From: Paraburkholderia sp. IMGN_8
GTDB lineage: Bacteria > Pseudomonadota > Gammaproteobacteria > Burkholderiales > Burkholderiaceae
NCBI RefSeq assembly: GCF_038050405.1
Contig: NZ_CP150901.1
Span: 3,968,001-4,032,000, forward strand
Reading direction: 5' to 3'
DNA: 64,000 bases
Part shown: in pieces, positions 27,046 through 35,928 of the stretch
Numbering within the stretch: position 1 is the first letter of the stretch
Layout of the letters: each line of letters begins with the position of its first letter
Position numbers and translations under genes: made by a program
Notes under the pieces: model-generated
What the model was told of the DNA's origin: nothing
Databases searched by the model: none
The model's input: only the letters and a program-made list of their open reading frames with translations

Positions 27046-28128
27046 ATGTCACCTCCCCATCTGTCTGACCCGATCGAACGCCCAGCGCCGTCTACTGATC
27101 TCTTCGATCAGGAACGCGAGGATTGGCGCCGCGACCCGCAAATCGCCTTCGACGCGTGGCTCGCCAAACAGCATTTCAGGCGTTCCTCCGCCGAGGTCTA
27201 TCAAGCGCAATGGGGATCGTTCCTCGATTGGCTTGCGTTTCGCCAGAAGAGTCTCATTACAGTCGACGCGCAGACGATTGCCGAATTCGTCGCCGGCCTG
27301 GCGATTAAAAAGACGCAGCGTGTCCGATATCTGCGCCTGATTGAACGAGTGCTGGATCATGTTCGCGAGATCGAATCGGCTTCCACCAATCCAGCACGCT
27401 TCATTGCTCAAGACGGTGAAGCCGCGTGGCGAAACGCGCGCGATAACGAGCCAACCGGTTTTCTCAGCCATCCTGAACGCGCCGCGCTGATCGCACACCT
27501 GTTTTCGCCTTTGACGGCTTTGTCCGCCGCGCAGCGCTGGAGAGAGCGGCGCGATCGCGCGTTGATTGCGGTATTTCTCGGCGGCGGACTGAAAACGGGC
27601 GAAGCGGCGGCGCTAACGGTTAGTTGCGTGAACGTGGGCTCCCCGTGGGTGACGATCGAGTCGGCTAATCCGATGCTGACACGCCGTACCCGGCTTGCGC
27701 CGTTCGCGGTGGCGATTCTCGATGCATGGCTGGCCGAGCGGCGGCTTTCCGAACTGGCCGGCAACCTTGTCTTTCCCGCTTCGCCTTCGGGACGGCCGAT
27801 GCATAAGGCGACCATGTTACGAGCAGTCGACGCGCTAATCGACACTGCCGGAATTGCCGCGTCCAGGGCATCACGCGCAAGTCCGCAAACATTGCGCAAT
27901 ACTTTCGCCGCGGATCTGTTCGAAAGCGGGGTTGAGGCTGAACTGGTCGGACAATGGCTGGGATTTGTCCAGGCGGTATCCGTGAATCGTTTGTATCGAG
28001 CGTGGCAGACATGGGCGGAACAGCAGGATTCGCCGGCAGTCGACGAACCGGATCCTGCCGCCCCGCCATTGCCAGTGCCTAGGCGTGACGGGCGTTTGAC
28101 GAGGAAAGCGGGGCCGGGCGAGTCCTGA
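27046..28128 (+). CDS. Tyrosine recombinase-like protein with altered catalytic residues
   Basis: 360 aa. An N-terminal SAM-like core-binding domain (about 30-110: FDAWLAKQHFRRSSAEVYQAQWGSFLDWL) precedes a tyrosine-recombinase catalytic fold. Aligning by eye: the first Arg is Lys (FLGGGLKTGEAAAL), box II is SPQTLRNTFA (His replaced by Gln, Arg kept), the next His/Trp position is Phe (WLGF), and the Tyr is present (NRLYRAW). It may be an inactive or DNA-architectural XerD relative. It lies beside the origin, and two satellite iterons follow its stop. Confidence 0.8.
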   Translation: MSPPHLSDPIERPAPSTDLFDQEREDWRRDPQIAFDAWLAKQHFRRSSAEVYQAQWGSFLDWLAFRQKSLITVDAQTIAEFVAGLAIKKTQRVRYLRLIERVLDHVREIESASTNPARFIAQDGEAAWRNARDNEPTGFLSHPERAALIAHLFSPLTALSAAQRWRERRDRALIAVFLGGGLKTGEAAALTVSCVNVGSPWVTIESANPMLTRRTRLAPFAVAILDAWLAERRLSELAGNLVFPASPSGRPMHKATMLRAVDALIDTAGIAASRASRASPQTLRNTFAADLFESGVEAELVGQWLGFVQAVSVNRLYRAWQTWAEQQDSPAVDEPDPAAPPLPVPRRDGRLTRKAGPGES

Positions 28129-28168
28129 AAATCCTCACTTTCGAGGTCCCGAATTTCCTCACCTTTGG
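28122..28168 (-). repeat. Satellite iteron group D (two copies)
   Basis: Minus-strand iterons at 28122-28143 (AGTGAG-GATTTT-CAGGA) and 28147-28168 (GGTGAG-GAAATT-CGGGA), between the convergent recombinase and KfrA-like genes. The first has the A variant and one mismatch, intermediate between the origin and group C types. Confidence 0.8.
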
Positions 28169-28201
28169 CAATTTATCCGCTATCGCTACCGCGTCGAACC
28201 A

Positions 28202-29407
28202 TCACGCCGATGCGGAAATCGATCCCTTCGACAAAAACCGGCTGACCGCCTCCAGGCGCGACTCGCCGGGTCCCGACGAGTGATCGCATTCCGGACACTG
28301 CAATTCAAAGCGGTGATCCACCTGCGATAGCTCGGGCTCACCTTCTTCGCATTTCGGACATCGCTGCGGCAGCGTGACATGGCCGTCGGCCGCGGTACCG
28401 ATCACCGTCAGTTCGTCGTTCGTCAGCCGGCCGGCTTCGACCAGCGTGCACAGCAGCCTTGCAACCGCCGGATCGATACCTTGCTGGCCGCGCAACTCGG
28501 CGACTTCCTTCGTCAAAACATCCAGTTCGTCGGACTGCTCGCGCAATTGCGCGTCCAGCCGATCGCCGCGCGCCTTGGCCGAGGCAATTTGCTGAATGAA
28601 ATCGAACTCCTTGCGACTCGCGTCGCGTACCCCTGACTGATAGGTGGTGGCCATGCTGCGCAAGGAATCCAGTTCGACCAACATCGGCTTGACGCGCCGC
28701 TCAGCCTCAGCGACCGCGTCTTTGATCTGTTGCGCATAGTGTTCCGTGCCCTGGCGCAATTCGACATGCAACGCGTCGATCCGGTCGCGAAGCGTGGCAT
28801 TGGTCGACTGCTCAGTGTCCAGGCGCTGGCGAAGTGCTTCGTTTTCACGGTCGAGTCGCTGCACCGTTGCCTGTAAGCCTTCCTGATGGGCAGTGCCATG
28901 TGTGGTGACACTGGATAACTCGGCTTCGAGCGCGCGAACCCGCTCCCACGCGACTTCCGCTCGCAGTTCGCTGCGTTTGACGGCTTCTTCCGACGCGTCC
29001 CGGCGGATTTCCGCTTCTCGTGTGCGCTGGTCGGCGGCGGCAATCTGCGCGCGAATTTCCTCGCGCTCCCCGTCGAGCGTTGAACGGGCATGCACGACGG
29101 CTTCTTCGAAGAGTGCTCCCAATAGTTCACCGGCCCGGTCTTCCAGCGCTTTTGGAATAGCACCGGCGCCGACTTTTACTCGCGACACATTTCTGATGCG
29201 TTCCCAGAAGTTGTCAATGTCCTTTGGAATGTCGCTCGCGCTGCCTGTTTGGGTCAGGTCGCGAACGGCGGCCATCGACGGACGGATTCCAAGATCAAAA
29301 AAAAGCCGCTTGCAGGCGTGGAGCGACAGTTCCTGGCGTCGCGCGCCGTTCGCTCGCATCGATTCAAGCTCGTCACGTATGGCTTGACGTTCTTTGTCCA
29401 GATTCAT
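28202..29407 (-). CDS. KfrA-like DNA-binding coiled-coil protein with C-terminal zinc ribbon
   Basis: 401 aa. The N-terminal about 110 residues fit the KfrA DNA-binding domain (DLGIRPSMAAVRDLTQTGSASDI). A long Glu/Arg/Gln-rich coiled coil runs from about 120 to 330. It ends in a Cys4 zinc-ribbon-like module (CPKCEEGEPEL...LQCPECDHS). Plasmid KfrA proteins autorepress and are linked to partitioning; the zinc module is not part of the classic KfrA. It is transcribed away from the iteron array, with TACGTATT repeats upstream. Confidence 0.82.
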   Translation of the reverse strand: MNLDKERQAIRDELESMRANGARRQELSLHACKRLFFDLGIRPSMAAVRDLTQTGSASDIPKDIDNFWERIRNVSRVKVGAGAIPKALEDRAGELLGALFEEAVVHARSTLDGEREEIRAQIAAADQRTREAEIRRDASEEAVKRSELRAEVAWERVRALEAELSSVTTHGTAHQEGLQATVQRLDRENEALRQRLDTEQSTNATLRDRIDALHVELRQGTEHYAQQIKDAVAEAERRVKPMLVELDSLRSMATTYQSGVRDASRKEFDFIQQIASAKARGDRLDAQLREQSDELDVLTKEVAELRGQQGIDPAVARLLCTLVEAGRLTNDELTVIGTAADGHVTLPQRCPKCEEGEPELSQVDHRFELQCPECDHSSGPGESRLEAVSRFLSKGSISASA

Positions 29408-29449
29408 TTACACCTCGATGTTGCTCGAATTGGATGAATCATAACAATT

Positions 29450-29471
29450 TACGTATTGTTTGCTACGTATT
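29450..29471. promoter_or_regulatory. Direct repeat TACGTATT x2, candidate KfrA-like operator
   Basis: Two copies of TACGTATT at 29450-29457 and 29464-29471, each containing palindromic TACGTA, lie about 45-65 bases upstream of the KfrA-like start. The surrounding sequence is AT-rich. Confidence 0.45.
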
Positions 29472-29792
29472 TATGTGTGTCGGTTAAGGTTTGATGAATT
29501 AGGCGGGTTTATCGGTACAAGTAGACCAATGGATCGGAGCAGCGCTTCTTTTTCCGTGAAACAAAACGAAGAGTAGCCAATAAAGCCTTGTAAAGAAAGA
29601 AGTTTTTCGCTGTGTTCACTGATCGCGCACTGTTTCACGAACGCTCGATGATGGCTAGGTGGTGGGGAGGGTCTTGTCCGAAGGACGCGCGGGGAAAATT
29701 CTAGAGAGTAATAAAAGTAAACACCTTTGAACCCATGTTAAAAACGTTAACGCCATCGCAGAGCCTTGCCTGGCAAGGCTTCCAGCCCGGTA

Positions 29793-31430
29793 AGGTGAAG
29801 CTTTACGGGAGAGGTGGTGAGGTCCTGCGGGAGTATTGAGTGATGGGGTTCGGGGACGTCGGTGAGTGGGTCCGGGACAGAACGTGAGCGGGTTCAGGAG
29901 CCGCTGCAAAAGTGAGGCTTAGCCAAAGGTGAGGTTTTGCGGGACCTGACGGGCGCAGATCGCCCGGCAGCGCTCGAAAGTGCGTTTAGAGCACGGCCCT
30001 GCTGGAGGTGAGCGCTTTCAGGACCGCTCTGGACCCTATTTTTTGGCCTTATTTTGGGCTCCCAAACCCCATTGGTGAGTCAAGACGGGACTGAACGCGA
30101 ACCGCAGGTGAGATTTTACGGGAACAAGGTGCCATTTTTGCCTTAAATCTAGGCACTCAGGCCGCTAAGGTGAGTGTTTGCGGGAGGCGTGCTGCGTTTT
30201 GGGCGAAATTCGGCTGATACCGGTATCGGAATTGACGGTGACCTTTTGACAAAGGTGAGCAAATTCGGGAGATAAGGGGCGGGTCGATCCGCGCGTCAAT
30301 AATTGGCCTATTTTTGGCCAAAGGTGAGGCTTTTCGGGATGACTTTTAGGTGCTGCCGATCGTTGAGGTGAGGAAATACGGGACCAAAGTCGTCATCGCC
30401 CGCCGGAAATGCCCTGCAGGCGCTGTCGGACGCAGTCTGGTTCAGCTGCTGCGGAATTCGAATGGTGAGGTTTTTCGGGACCTTTGGGGGCGCGCTCAGG
30501 AATCGCTGGATTCACGGAAAAACTGCGGAAGGTGAGGAAATTCGGGAGTGGATGACTGCGTTATCGACCAAAGTGATTTGGTAAGTGCATGAATATATGG
30601 AGAAATTTGTCCTCTCTCGGCAAGGGTGAGGTTTTTCGGGAGGTGCTTGCCATGCTATGCGCAAGCACGAGTCGCACTCAATGGTGAGGCTTTTCGGGAG
30701 TATTTATCGGTGGTTTTTTGGACTACCAGGCCCGAAGGCCGCGTCAATTCAAGCGCTGAATAGGCTGAAAGGTGAGCTTTTTCGGGTGAGTTTGTCGTGC
30801 GTTGACTCGCAAGCATCGGTAAGTTGAGATGCTTGCTTGGCATTTAGTCGCCCTTCACTCGATGTAGGCATGCCACGGTATGTGCCGCCGGGGTCCTCTG
30901 CGCCACCGTCGGTCTATGCGGCGCGAGGGCATGTAGCCGTACGCTGCGTGTCTCCATTCGGAGCAGCATGGGTGCGCCGGCTGATTGGGTGGATGCCGGA
31001 TTGGGAGGCCGCTCCGACGGCGCCGATGCGGCGTGGGACCTCAGGAGGGGGTTTGCGGGCGTGGGGCGCATGCCGTTCAGCCCGCTTCGGGCGGTACGAG
31101 ACAACGGGCCCCGCCCACTGGCGCCGCTCGTGACGAAGCCGGCGCTCCGCCGACTCCGGGGCCGACATTGGACGGGTGCCCAGTTCTCCCCTGCCCTTCC
31201 GCTCGAGAACGAAGCATAAAAATTTTCGCTGCGTTGACCCCACGCGAGTTGACCCCACGCGCAACGTGGGTGCGGCCAAAATTCACGAGATTTTTTTAAG
31301 GTGAGGAGATTCGGGATCGAACGCGTCCCGTTCGAGGCAGGTCCGAAATTGGTCCGGATTTCCGGACGCCGCGACCTGCAAGGATGCCCCGAACCTGGCG
31401 CGAAATGCTTGAGGTGAGGGTTTTCGGGAG
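29793..31430 (+). repeat. Origin iteron array, about 19 copies of GGTGAG-N6-CGGGA
   Basis: Plus-strand copies start near 29793, 29815, 29861, 29883, 29925, 30006, 30073, 30105, 30167, 30252, 30320, 30366, 30462, 30529, 30623, 30681, 30769, 31298 and 31411. Best consensus: A(A/T)GGTGAGG(T/C)TTTTCGGGAG. Copies at 29883 and 30006 carry CAGGA. Spacing is irregular (20 to 140 bases), unlike a CRISPR or tandem iterons. All share one orientation, toward rep. A half copy without the CGGGA part lies at 31437. Confidence 0.88.
31233..31262. repeat. 15-base tandem repeat near rep
   Basis: GTTGACCCCACGCGA followed directly by GTTGACCCCACGCGC. GCGCAACGTGGG right after partly inverts it. It lies in the iteron-free part of the origin, about 250 bases before rep. 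Confidence 0.6.
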
Positions 31431-31515
31431 TTGCTCGAGGTGAGTTGCGACTCGTAAACTCACTTCACCAGGAACGGTGAGACCCACGCTATAGACGTGC
31501 ATCACCGCAGCCGGT

Positions 31516-32898
31516 ATGCTCTCGCCAAATCCCTCCTCGACCCGACGCATGGCCACGAAGCGCGCGAAGAAGACCGATGTTGTGAGCCCGAGTTCGGCCG
31601 AATTGCGAAAAGCCGTCGAGGCGATCGCCATCCAGCCCAAGAGCGGCAAAATCACACTCCTCACCCGTAAGCTGTTCAACGTGCTCCTCGCCGTCGCTCA
31701 GCAAGCGGACGAGTCCGGCGACACCTATCGGGCATTGCTGTCGGACATCGTCGCCAATTCTGCGTTCGATTCGAATGACACCGCGCTAGTGAAGGAACAC
31801 TTGCGGCGCATGGTGTCGGTGCAGGTCGAGTGGAGTACCGGTACGTCGAGTCAGAAGCCGGGCCGCAAATGGGGTATCTCCACGCTGATCGCTGACGCTG
31901 AAATTCTCGAAGACCCCACCACTCGCCGCGTGTGGGTCGAGTTCTCGTTTGCGCCGAAGATCAAGAAGAAGCTGCTCGATCCAGTTCAGTACGCACGCTT
32001 GAGTCTGCAGTTCCAGAGCCAGCTGCGCAGTAGCGCGGGCCTTGCGCTCTACGAAATCTGCGTGCGCTACCTGACGAACCCGAGTCATCTGACGATGCGC
32101 GAAACGTGGGAGTGGTGGCGCCCTATCCTCTCGGGCACGCCTGACACGGAAGCCGGCGACGAAGCGAAACGCGAGTACAAGTATTTCAAGCGCGATTACC
32201 TGCGTCCGGCGATCGCCGAAGTGAACGCCGTCACCAACATCTTTGTCGAGTTGATCGAGCATCGGGAAGGACGGCGGGTCGCCGAGATCCAGTTCCGCGT
32301 GACGGAGCGCAAGCAGCCGATGCTCGCACTCGACGAACATCCAAACGTGTTCGACAGCACGCTGGTCGACCGCATGGTGAAGATCGGCATTCCGCTGAAG
32401 GAAGCGCAAACGCTGTACGCCGATAGCGAAGAAAATCGTATTCGTGCAGCTTTGCAAATGACTGAGCAACGCATGCGCAGCACGTCCTTGCCGCCTGTGC
32501 GCAGCGCGCCTGCGCTGTTCAAGGATGCGTTGAAGAAAGGCTATGCGCCGCCGGTCGAAGCGGTGCCGTCCATCGGCGGTGGCAAGGCGGCGGTCGCTGC
32601 GCCGGCAGACGATCTGAAAGCCCGTCTGCTTGGCGAGTACTCGGCGTATCGCCGCAAGGAAGCGCGCGAGCTTTACGACGAACAAGGTGAGTCCGAGCGG
32701 GAGATCGCTCGGCAGTCGTTTGAAGAAGATGAATTGCCGGGGCTCGGCACGCACATGCGGGACGACTGGCGTCGGCGCGGACTGGATTCGAAGATTGTCG
32801 AAACGGCGTTCTTCGATTGGCTGGCTCGCAAGACGTGGGGTGAGCCCACCGATGGCGATCTGCTCGCTTTCACGCTGAGCCAATCTCGCGCGGCGTAA
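31516..32898 (+). CDS. Replication initiator protein of the secondary chromosome (Rep_3-like)
   Basis: 460 aa. The central region has the paired winged-helix layout of iteron-binding plasmid initiators (LTRKLFNVLLAVAQQ; LSLQFQSQLRSSAGLALYEI; KREYKYFKRDYLRPAIAEVNAV). It would bind the GGTGAG-N6-CGGGA iterons and open the origin. The C-terminal about 150 residues are acidic and less conserved. Start is 31516 or ATG 31549 (MATKRAKKTD); neither has a good ribosome site. It is convergent with parB. An iteron match lies inside its 3' coding part. Confidence 0.88.
   Translation: MLSPNPSSTRRMATKRAKKTDVVSPSSAELRKAVEAIAIQPKSGKITLLTRKLFNVLLAVAQQADESGDTYRALLSDIVANSAFDSNDTALVKEHLRRMVSVQVEWSTGTSSQKPGRKWGISTLIADAEILEDPTTRRVWVEFSFAPKIKKKLLDPVQYARLSLQFQSQLRSSAGLALYEICVRYLTNPSHLTMRETWEWWRPILSGTPDTEAGDEAKREYKYFKRDYLRPAIAEVNAVTNIFVELIEHREGRRVAEIQFRVTERKQPMLALDEHPNVFDSTLVDRMVKIGIPLKEAQTLYADSEENRIRAALQMTEQRMRSTSLPPVRSAPALFKDALKKGYAPPVEAVPSIGGGKAAVAAPADDLKARLLGEYSAYRRKEARELYDEQGESEREIARQSFEEDELPGLGTHMRDDWRRRGLDSKIVETAFFDWLARKTWGEPTDGDLLAFTLSQSRAA
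32685..32704 (+). repeat. Iteron match inside the rep coding region
   Basis: AAGGTGAG-TCCGAG-CGGGAG, an exact match to all fixed iteron positions and flanks, but with a GC-rich spacer unlike the AT-rich spacers of the array. It encodes QGESERE of Rep. Confidence 0.45.
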
Positions 32899-32951
32899 TC
32901 TTGCTGCAGGACGGTGGCCACGTTTCAACGCCGCCGTAACCTGCTCTTCTC

Positions 32952-34007
32952 TTATTTCAACATCTGTTCGATCTGACGAAGAATGTCGTCGCGCTTTTCG
33001 CGTGAGAGACCCTTCAGGCGGAGCTCGATTCGATCGTCGCCGTACGATTTCAGATCTCCGACCGAAACACCGCCGAGCTTGATTTCCAGACGCTGCGCAT
33101 AGCGCTGCCGGCCCGCCGGTTTCGTGCTTTCCTGCGCGCTTGCCCTGCCCTTCACGATGTCGGCGACTTGCCTCGTGCTCAGATCATCCGAAAGGATCTT
33201 GTTGATCAGACGCAGCGTCGCGTCGGCGCCGCGGGCGGTGTGATAGCGGCCTACCTGATAGGCCATGTTCGAGCCGAACCGGTCAGGTCTTGCGACCATC
33301 TCATGCATTACCACTTCGGGCAGCTTCGCAATCGACAAGGCGACGGCAACGGTCGACTCGTCTAGTCCAAGGTGTTCGGCGAGCTCCTTCTGGCTCTGGA
33401 AATGCCGATCCTCCAGAAAGCGTTTCCACACGACGGCGTTATCGAATACCGTCTGCGAATCGCGCTGGACGTTGAGGTCGTAGCCGAGCTTATAGCTTTG
33501 GATGCCGATCGGCAGGTCGATAACGATCGCCTTCACCGATTCCTTGTTCGCTTCTTTCAGCGCTCGAACACGCCGGCCGCCGTCGCTGACGAAGTACGTG
33601 CCGGGATTGTCGTAATCCGGAATGACGTGAATGGCCTGTTGCTGCCCCTGTTTGGCCAGATTGACGGCAAGCTCGGCAATCGACGACTTCAGATAGAAAT
33701 GTCGGGGATTAAACGGACTCGGCTTGATCGTTTTGAGCGCGAGATCGATGACCTGGCCTGGCCGGTAGCCATGCTCGATGCGCCACGCGCGATAGGCCGA
33801 CGATTCATTGGCGGTGTCAGTCGATTCGATTTCCGCGACGACTTGCGGCATCACAGGCTGGTTCACGCGGCCCGGCGCATTGTTACTCGTGGGGCCATTC
33901 TTAACCAAACCGTCGATGGCATTCAGGCGGTCGAGAGCGGTCCGCTTTTCGCTGCTGGTCGTATCAGGACGTGCTTGAAAGCCTTTGGCGAATTGGGAGG
34001 GTTTCAT
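32952..34007 (-). CDS. parB: ParB family chromosome/plasmid partitioning protein
   Basis: 351 aa. It has the ParB/Srx-like CTP-binding region with SDGGRRVRALKEA, a central HTH (KELAEHLGLDESTVAVALSIAKLPE), and a C-terminal dimer domain (DRIELRLKGLSREKRDDILRQIEQML). It binds parS and loads onto flanking DNA. It follows parA, with a parS-like site in the 24-base gap between them. Confidence 0.94.
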   Translation of the reverse strand: MKPSQFAKGFQARPDTTSSEKRTALDRLNAIDGLVKNGPTSNNAPGRVNQPVMPQVVAEIESTDTANESSAYRAWRIEHGYRPGQVIDLALKTIKPSPFNPRHFYLKSSIAELAVNLAKQGQQQAIHVIPDYDNPGTYFVSDGGRRVRALKEANKESVKAIVIDLPIGIQSYKLGYDLNVQRDSQTVFDNAVVWKRFLEDRHFQSQKELAEHLGLDESTVAVALSIAKLPEVVMHEMVARPDRFGSNMAYQVGRYHTARGADATLRLINKILSDDLSTRQVADIVKGRASAQESTKPAGRQRYAQRLEIKLGGVSVGDLKSYGDDRIELRLKGLSREKRDDILRQIEQMLK

Positions 34008-34015
34008 TCAGGGTC

Positions 34016-35231
34016 CTTTATGCGCATAAATTCACGGAAGCAGGGCGGCGATTTCGTTGGCGCACGCCCGGATTTCGATGCCGGCGAGCTTGGCGCCGCG
34101 ATCGTTCATCTGAAGCACTGTTTGCCCTAAAGCCATCGCCTGCTTGTACGCTTCGCGAGTTGGGATTTGGGTTTTGAGTAGCGGGAATCCGAGTTCTTCT
34201 AACGCGCGCTTCAGTTCACGCGTCAGCATCCGCTTCTCTTCGGTCTTGTTGAGCAGAAAGACTGCGCGCAGGTCTTCGTTCATGACCTGGGCTTGCTGGA
34301 CAAGTTTGACCAGACCGACGCTTGACCAATAGTCAGCGGGCGACGATGAGGTCGGGATAACGGCGACGCTCGCTGCGAGCAACACAACGCCGGACACTTT
34401 CTCGGTGATGGAGGGCGGGCAGTCGACGACGATGATGTCGTAATCAGCGACGAACTTCTTGATCTCGCGATGGATCTGGCTGCCGGCTTCAGAGAGGTTG
34501 ACGACTGGAAACGGGATGCCGGATTCGCCATCGGATGAGGCACTGGCCCAATGGATCAGTGTGTTTTGACCATCTGCGTCCACAACGAGGACGCGTTTGC
34601 CTTTCTCATGGAACGCAGCGCCGAGGTGCATCGCGATAGTGCTCTTCCCGACCCCGCCCTTCTGCTGAGTTACCGCGATGATTTCTGCTGCCAATCTTCA
34701 CCTCCTCTTTTTAGACGCAGATGGATTTTACCTGGATGAATTCGTATTTCAATCGATTTTGTGTAAACACGCGAAGAAATAGCCATTCGGGATAGGTTTA
34801 TGCGCATAAACGTTGGAAGGCGCTGCATAGAGACTGGGAGGTGGCGTGGGACAAGATGAGCGGCGCGCCGTTTTCTAAATATTCCGGACGTGTTCGTTCT
34901 CAAGTCGGCTTGACTCAGTCCGGGACTCGGATGCTCGTGCTGTTTTGCATTGGCGCTTTGATCGGATAACGGGCCGATCTTTATGCGCATAAACGTGCTT
35001 TCCGAAACCGCTTACGGGTGAGGCCGTGCAACGGTGTCTTGACGCGCCGGATCGATACATCGTCTCGGCGGCAACCGCATTCGACGATTTGGTGATTGCC
35101 GCAACGAGGCCGCTCCACTCGTGCGTACCGAGCAGGCCCGTTTCAACGGCCTGAGAAATGCCGACATGTACGACCGGCTGCGCGCCAATCGAGAGGCTTA
35201 CGCGACAGGTCCGCGCTTTATGCGCATAAAG
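34016..35231. other. Four parS centromere sites (core TTTATGCGCATAAA)
   Basis: 16-mers at 34016-34031 (between parA and parB), 34796-34811 (exact GTTTATGCGCATAAAC), 34979-34994 and 35216-35231. All four keep the 14-base palindromic core; the outer pair varies. From memory this core is the one used by chromosome 2 of Burkholderia cenocepacia. They bracket parA. Confidence 0.9.
34032..34694 (-). CDS. parA: ParA family partition ATPase (small, type Ib)
   Basis: 220 aa. Deviant Walker A at the N-terminus (QQKGGVGKSTIAMHLGAAF), Walker A' and B regions (VVDADGQNTLIHWA; IIVVDCPPS). It lacks the N-terminal HTH of large plasmid ParAs. It positions ParB-parS complexes on the nucleoid. The start codon is TTG at 34694, supported by a strong GAGGAGG site six bases before it and by the Walker motif starting just ten residues in. 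Probable parAB operon. Confidence 0.94.
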   Translation of the reverse strand: MAAEIIAVTQQKGGVGKSTIAMHLGAAFHEKGKRVLVVDADGQNTLIHWASASSDGESGIPFPVVNLSEAGSQIHREIKKFVADYDIIVVDCPPSITEKVSGVVLLAASVAVIPTSSSPADYWSSVGLVKLVQQAQVMNEDLRAVFLLNKTEEKRMLTRELKRALEELGFPLLKTQIPTREAYKQAMALGQTVLQMNDRGAKLAGIEIRACANEIAALLP

Positions 35232-35928
35232 CGTTACGCTTCTCGCAGCAGCGCGAGTGGGCGTTTCTACATCGCCTCGCGTCCACGCTCTAATGCACTA
35301 TCACTCGCTTTCACTCGGTCACTGGGCGCGAAGAGCAGGCGCCTGGTCGTGTTCCGTCCCATGCTCGCGTTGAGCAAGACGATCCGCTTCCCATACGCTC
35401 AACCGTTAACGAGCAAACAATGCGAAGCATCGCCGCTGGGCCTGGCGCTCGAGTTGTCGAGGTCCTAAGCCTGGAGAGAACTATCGATCAGAGGGTGACC
35501 GCCAATGCAGTCTGCCTTTCACAGTTCGCCGTTGAGCAGACCGCCCCACGCCGTGTCGCCCATGCTTTCCGGCAACATCCGGTTCTATCTGCTGGCACCG
35601 AAACCCCCACCGCCGCCGAGCTACGTCGTTCCGGGTGTGACTCAACGAGGCGTCATTCCAAACCCAGCCATTCGCGTTGGAGGAAGAATAATAAATAGAA
35701 AAGAAAATATAGCGTCAAGTTAGACGGGCGATCCGGATCTATCGCTAGCGCAAAGACCGGCCTCACTGGAAGCCTCATACCCGCCGGACCTGGAGAGCGC
35801 TTCCCACCAGCGATCAATCACGCACAACCCATCGACAAACCGGATCCCATCAAAGACCACCCCACCGCTCACAGCCGCTAAAATCCACCACGAAAAAACA
35901 CCCAGCAACCGCGACCGCGAAAACCACC
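34695..35928. other. Intergenic region of about 1.2 kb upstream of parA with three parS sites
   Basis: Apart from the three parS sites nothing gene-like is convincing. The open frames lack ribosome sites, run through the parS palindromes and have no recognisable domain. It probably serves as centromere, and as promoter for parA on one side and arsC on the other. Confidence 0.55.

Larger units (their letters stand above)
29408..31515. other. Replication origin region of the replicon (no protein genes)
   Basis: A 2.1-kb non-coding stretch between the KfrA-like gene and rep. It holds an AT-rich segment (about 29430-29740, candidate unwinding region), about 19 iterons, a GC-rich 510-base gap without iterons (30789-31297) and a 15-base tandem repeat (31233-31262). 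No perfect DnaA box was found here by eye. Open frames inside it overlap the repeats and are not credible. Confidence 0.8.

Noticed and set aside
30837..31299. Several frames of 80-120 aa in the iteron-free gap
   Set aside because: All frames are open together, as expected for GC-rich non-coding DNA, and none has a start signal or recognisable fold.
29793..31430. CRISPR array
   Set aside because: Repeats are short (17-20 bases), degenerate in the middle, with widely varying spacers, and no cas genes are near. They fit iterons of a replication origin.
34691..34712. Iteron near parA (CTTCACCTCC on the plus strand)
   Set aside because: This is the ribosome-binding site of parA read on the other strand; the CGGGA half is absent.
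35121..35468. 115-aa basic protein upstream of parA
   Set aside because: It reads through a parS palindrome and has no ribosome site or domain; probably chance in GC-rich DNA.
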